This document shows, in pieces, positions 8,288 to 9,892 of a stretch of 9,892 nucleotides of DNA. Within the stretch, counting starts at the first letter, position 1, and the number at the start of each line of letters is the position of its first letter. This DNA comes from Bacillota bacterium (GTDB lineage: Bacteria; Bacillota_I; Bacilli_A; RFN20; CAG-826), in contig DOQE01000029.1 in assembly GCA_003512585.1 (NCBI GenBank), forward strand, positions 4,357-14,248, read 5' to 3'. A program made the position numbers and the translations under genes. A model generated the notes under the pieces. It was not told the origin of the DNA and searched no databases. It saw nothing but the letters and a program-made list of their open reading frames with translations.

Positions 8288-8316
8288 TTGTTGGTTTTTT
8301 GTGTTAGACTTATAAT
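8288..8316 (+). promoter_or_regulatory. Sigma-A-type promoter of the kinase-nagA operon
   Basis: A perfect -10 box TATAAT (8311-8316) is preceded at 17 bp by TTGTTG (8288-8293). The latter matches only the TTG half of the consensus -35, so the promoter is probably of moderate strength and could be regulated. Transcription would start near 8322-8324. That leaves a leader of only about 14 bases before the ATG at 8337, too short for a riboswitch. The palindrome just upstream of -35 is well placed for a regulator. Confidence 0.65.
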
Positions 8317-8323
8317 GTTTGAA

Positions 8324-8328
8324 AAGGA
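8324..8328 (+). promoter_or_regulatory. Shine-Dalgarno of the ROK kinase
   Basis: AAGGA (within GAAAAGGAT) lies 8 bp before the ATG at 8337. It decides the start: an upstream in-frame TTG at 8319 would precede this site and would lie before or at the predicted transcription start. The family's conserved N-terminus begins directly at MKTIGIDIGGT. Confidence 0.75.
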
Positions 8329-8336
8329 TTTTCTTT

Positions 8337-9188
8337 ATGAAAACGATTGGAATTGATATTGGGGGAACTTCGATAAAAGGAGGCAGATTTGATGCGAACA
8401 ATGTCTTAGAAGCCTCTAATAGCGTGAAAACCGAAAAGAAAGAATATTCTTCTTTTCTTAGCAATATAGAATCATTGATTTCCTCTTTATTGGATTCCGA
8501 GGTAAAAGGGATTGGCATAGTTTCTGCCGGCGATATAAATGATGATCATTCCTCTTATCTTAATATTTTAAATATACCTTGCCTAAAGGGGAAAGATTTA
8601 GGAAAAGACTTAAAAGAAAGATTTAATCTACCCGTTTATATAGAAAACGATGCCGTGGGGGCTTTAGTAGGCGAGGCTAGCTTAAGAAAAGAAAAAAACA
8701 TCGAAATGCTTACCTTTGGGACAGGGGTTGGTTCTGCTGCTATTATAAATGGCAAACCAATCCATGGTGGCGAATATGATTTTGGCCATGTTAGCCTTTG
8801 TAAAAATGGGTACCGTTGCAAATGTGGAAAAAGAGGGTGCAGCGAAGTTTATTTAAGCGCGATTGCTTTATGGAGAGCTGCCTGCAAAAGATATAATAGA
8901 AACATTGAAGTAGTCGAGGTGATGGATTTATATAGGCAAGGCGATCAAATTGCTAAACAATTAATCGAGGAATATTGCTTATTGCTTAATAAATTAATTG
9001 CACTTATCGAGTCAAAAATTCATCCAGAGCTTATAATATTAGGAGGGGGTTTAATGAATTCTAGTGATGTATTTGCCCCTTATTTAAAAAGTAGTAAGGC
9101 CAAGATCGAGTTTGCTAAAATGGGCAATAAGGCCGGTTGCCTTGGCGCTTCTATTTTAATAAGAGAGGAGTTGGAAAATGCTAAATAA
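8337..9188 (+). CDS. ROK-family sugar kinase, probably N-acetylamino-sugar kinase
   Basis: This 283-residue cytoplasmic ATP-dependent sugar kinase has the ROK layout. The phosphate-1 loop is DIGGTSIKGG (7-16), the catalytic Asp is D105 in ENDAVGA, the phosphate-2 loop is TFGTGVGSA, and the adenosine motif is LGGGLMNS near residue 240. The zinc-binding signature is present: H151, then C161, C163 and C168 in CKCGKRGCSE, with an extra C155. The usual sugar-contacting ExGH motif appears as DFGH (D148-H151), with the nearest Glu at 146. ROK enzymes include glucokinase, NagK (GlcNAc) and NanK (ManNAc). The overlap with nagA favours an N-acetylhexosamine as substrate, giving GlcNAc-6-P or ManNAc-6-P, but glucose cannot be excluded. 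The start at 8337 is fixed by its ribosome binding site. The stop overlaps nagA by 11 bp, so the two are co-translated. It is probably controlled by the RpiR protein encoded upstream. Confidence 0.93.
   Translation: MKTIGIDIGGTSIKGGRFDANNVLEASNSVKTEKKEYSSFLSNIESLISSLLDSEVKGIGIVSAGDINDDHSSYLNILNIPCLKGKDLGKDLKERFNLPVYIENDAVGALVGEASLRKEKNIEMLTFGTGVGSAAIINGKPIHGGEYDFGHVSLCKNGYRCKCGKRGCSEVYLSAIALWRAACKRYNRNIEVVEVMDLYRQGDQIAKQLIEEYCLLLNKLIALIESKIHPELIILGGGLMNSSDVFAPYLKSSKAKIEFAKMGNKAGCLGASILIREELENAK
9165..9170 (+). promoter_or_regulatory. Shine-Dalgarno of nagA
   Basis: GAGGAG lies inside the last codons of the kinase, 7 bp before the ATG at 9178. It fixes the nagA start within the kinase gene, giving an 11-bp overlap. 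Confidence 0.85.
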
Positions 9189-9892
9189 AAAGATTACTGG
9201 TTTTAAAAACGTTAATGTTTGCTTTGAAGATGGAGTCAAAAAGTCATCCATTGAAGTAAAAGATGGCCATATTTTCTCTTTTTTAGATAGCGAAGGTGCT
9301 TTAACTCTTCCATCAAATCTTATTGTTTGCCCTGGATTAATCGATGAACATATACACGGGTGTCTTGGATTTGATGTAATGGATGCTAAAAGAGAATCTC
9401 TTCAAGGTATGGCAAATGCTTTATTAAGAGAGGGGGTTACTTCCTTTTTGGCTACGACTATGACCGAAAAAGAAGATAAAATCATCTCTTCTTTGGAAAA
9501 CGTGGCTTCTTTTATGGAAACCCAAACTACGGGAGCAAGGGTTTTAGGTGCTCATTTAGAAGGTCCATTTATTTCAAAAAAATTTAAAGGCGCCCAAAGC
9601 GAGGAATGCATTCTAAAACCAGACGTTACTACCTTCAAAAGGTTTGAAGAAGCTTCTAAAAACAGCATTAAATTGGTTACTTTTGCTTATGAGGAAGACG
9701 ATGGTTCATTCTTAAAGTATTTAGTTAGCAAAAATATAGTTCCTTCCGTTGGCCATTCTTCTTGTCCAAGCGACAAGTTGATTGAAGGAGTAGAAAACGG
9801 GGTTAGCTGCATTACTCATTTATATAATGCCCAGCGTCCTTTTACCCATCATGATTCTGGCGTAACCGGGGTAGGCTTAGCCAATGATAAAC
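9178..9892 (+). CDS. nagA: N-acetylglucosamine-6-phosphate deacetylase, 3'-partial
   Basis: This enzyme hydrolyses GlcNAc-6-P to GlcN-6-P and acetate, the committed step of N-acetylglucosamine use and of cell-wall amino-sugar recycling. The 238 visible residues carry amidohydrolase/NagA hallmarks in order: PGLIDEHIHG with the metal-site H58 and H60; LEGPF with metal ligand E128 (preceded by GAH); VGHSS with H193; and THLYNA with H214. The window ends before the catalytic Asp region, and the full family length is about 380 residues, so roughly 140 residues lie to the right. After THLYNA the residue is Gln (Q219), where most NagA proteins have Met. The ATG at 9178 overlaps the kinase stop by 11 bp and has a strong ribosome binding site, so the two form an operon driven by the promoter at 8288-8316. 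GlcN-6-P deaminase (nagB) would be expected nearby but is not in the window. Confidence 0.96.
   Translation, partial: MLNKKITGFKNVNVCFEDGVKKSSIEVKDGHIFSFLDSEGALTLPSNLIVCPGLIDEHIHGCLGFDVMDAKRESLQGMANALLREGVTSFLATTMTEKEDKIISSLENVASFMETQTTGARVLGAHLEGPFISKKFKGAQSEECILKPDVTTFKRFEEASKNSIKLVTFAYEEDDGSFLKYLVSKNIVPSVGHSSCPSDKLIEGVENGVSCITHLYNAQRPFTHHDSGVTGVGLANDK

Noticed and set aside
8266..8300. Possible rho-independent terminator after the RpiR gene (palindrome followed by T-rich sequence)
   Set aside because: The palindrome has a one-base centre and a nearly pure A/T stem, so it cannot form a stable hairpin. The T-rich stretch lies inside the promoter region. An operator explains it better.
8285..8518. 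Minus-strand open frames at 8285-8518, 8636-8821 and 5926-6117
   Set aside because: All are antisense to well-identified genes (kinase and addA) with low-complexity translations and no domain features.
1..9892. CRISPR arrays, tRNA or rRNA genes, insertion sequences, attachment sites
   Set aside because: No regularly spaced repeats, structured RNA signatures, transposase motifs or terminal inverted repeats were seen. Almost every base is in a coding frame.

Overview
The window is very AT-rich and densely packed. All seven genes read on the + strand, and only one gap is longer than a few bases (about 76 bp, 8261-8336). Visible tryptophans are encoded by TGG, and one gene appears to stop at TGA inside an ATGA overlap, so the code looks standard rather than the Mycoplasma code. 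Low GC, strong A/T-ending codon preference, the AddA/AddB recombination nuclease and a MurR/RpiR regulator beside amino-sugar genes all point to a Bacillota lineage. A reduced or host-associated member of Bacilli, of the Erysipelotrichia / RF39 / Acholeplasma-like kind, is my best guess. That placement is inference from composition and gene content only.

Layout. Positions 3-434 and 431-910 hold two small overlapping membrane-protein genes of unknown function; the first enters from the left edge and ends in a SHOCT-like tail. They run with a 4-8 bp overlap into addB (903-3242) and addA (3244-6276), which encode the two subunits of the double-strand-break end-processing helicase-nuclease. Both subunits are shorter than their Bacillus subtilis counterparts, and AddB shows no N-terminal Walker A motif. 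One base after addA comes a 384-residue DUF5677-like protein with a TTG start (6278-7432). Six bases later comes a MurR/RpiR-family sugar-phosphate-responsive regulator (7439-8260).

The 8261-8336 gap holds a perfect 15-bp palindrome, TGAAAATAATTTTCA, followed by a promoter with a perfect TATAAT -10 box. It drives a ROK-family sugar kinase (8337-9188), which overlaps by 11 bp the start of nagA, N-acetylglucosamine-6-phosphate deacetylase (9178 to beyond the right edge).

How the parts fit. The second half reads as a small amino-sugar module. The ROK kinase would make an N-acetylamino-sugar 6-phosphate, NagA would deacetylate GlcNAc-6-P to GlcN-6-P, and the adjacent RpiR protein would control the shared promoter through the palindrome. 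The first half is a probable co-transcribed unit in which membrane proteins of unknown role, AddAB, the DUF5677 protein and the regulator are packed with almost no spacing. No RNA genes, CRISPR arrays, insertion sequences or convincing terminators were seen. I see no strong evidence of a wholly new system. The best leads are the reduced AddB, the DUF5677-like protein tied to addAB, and the RpiR operator/promoter.
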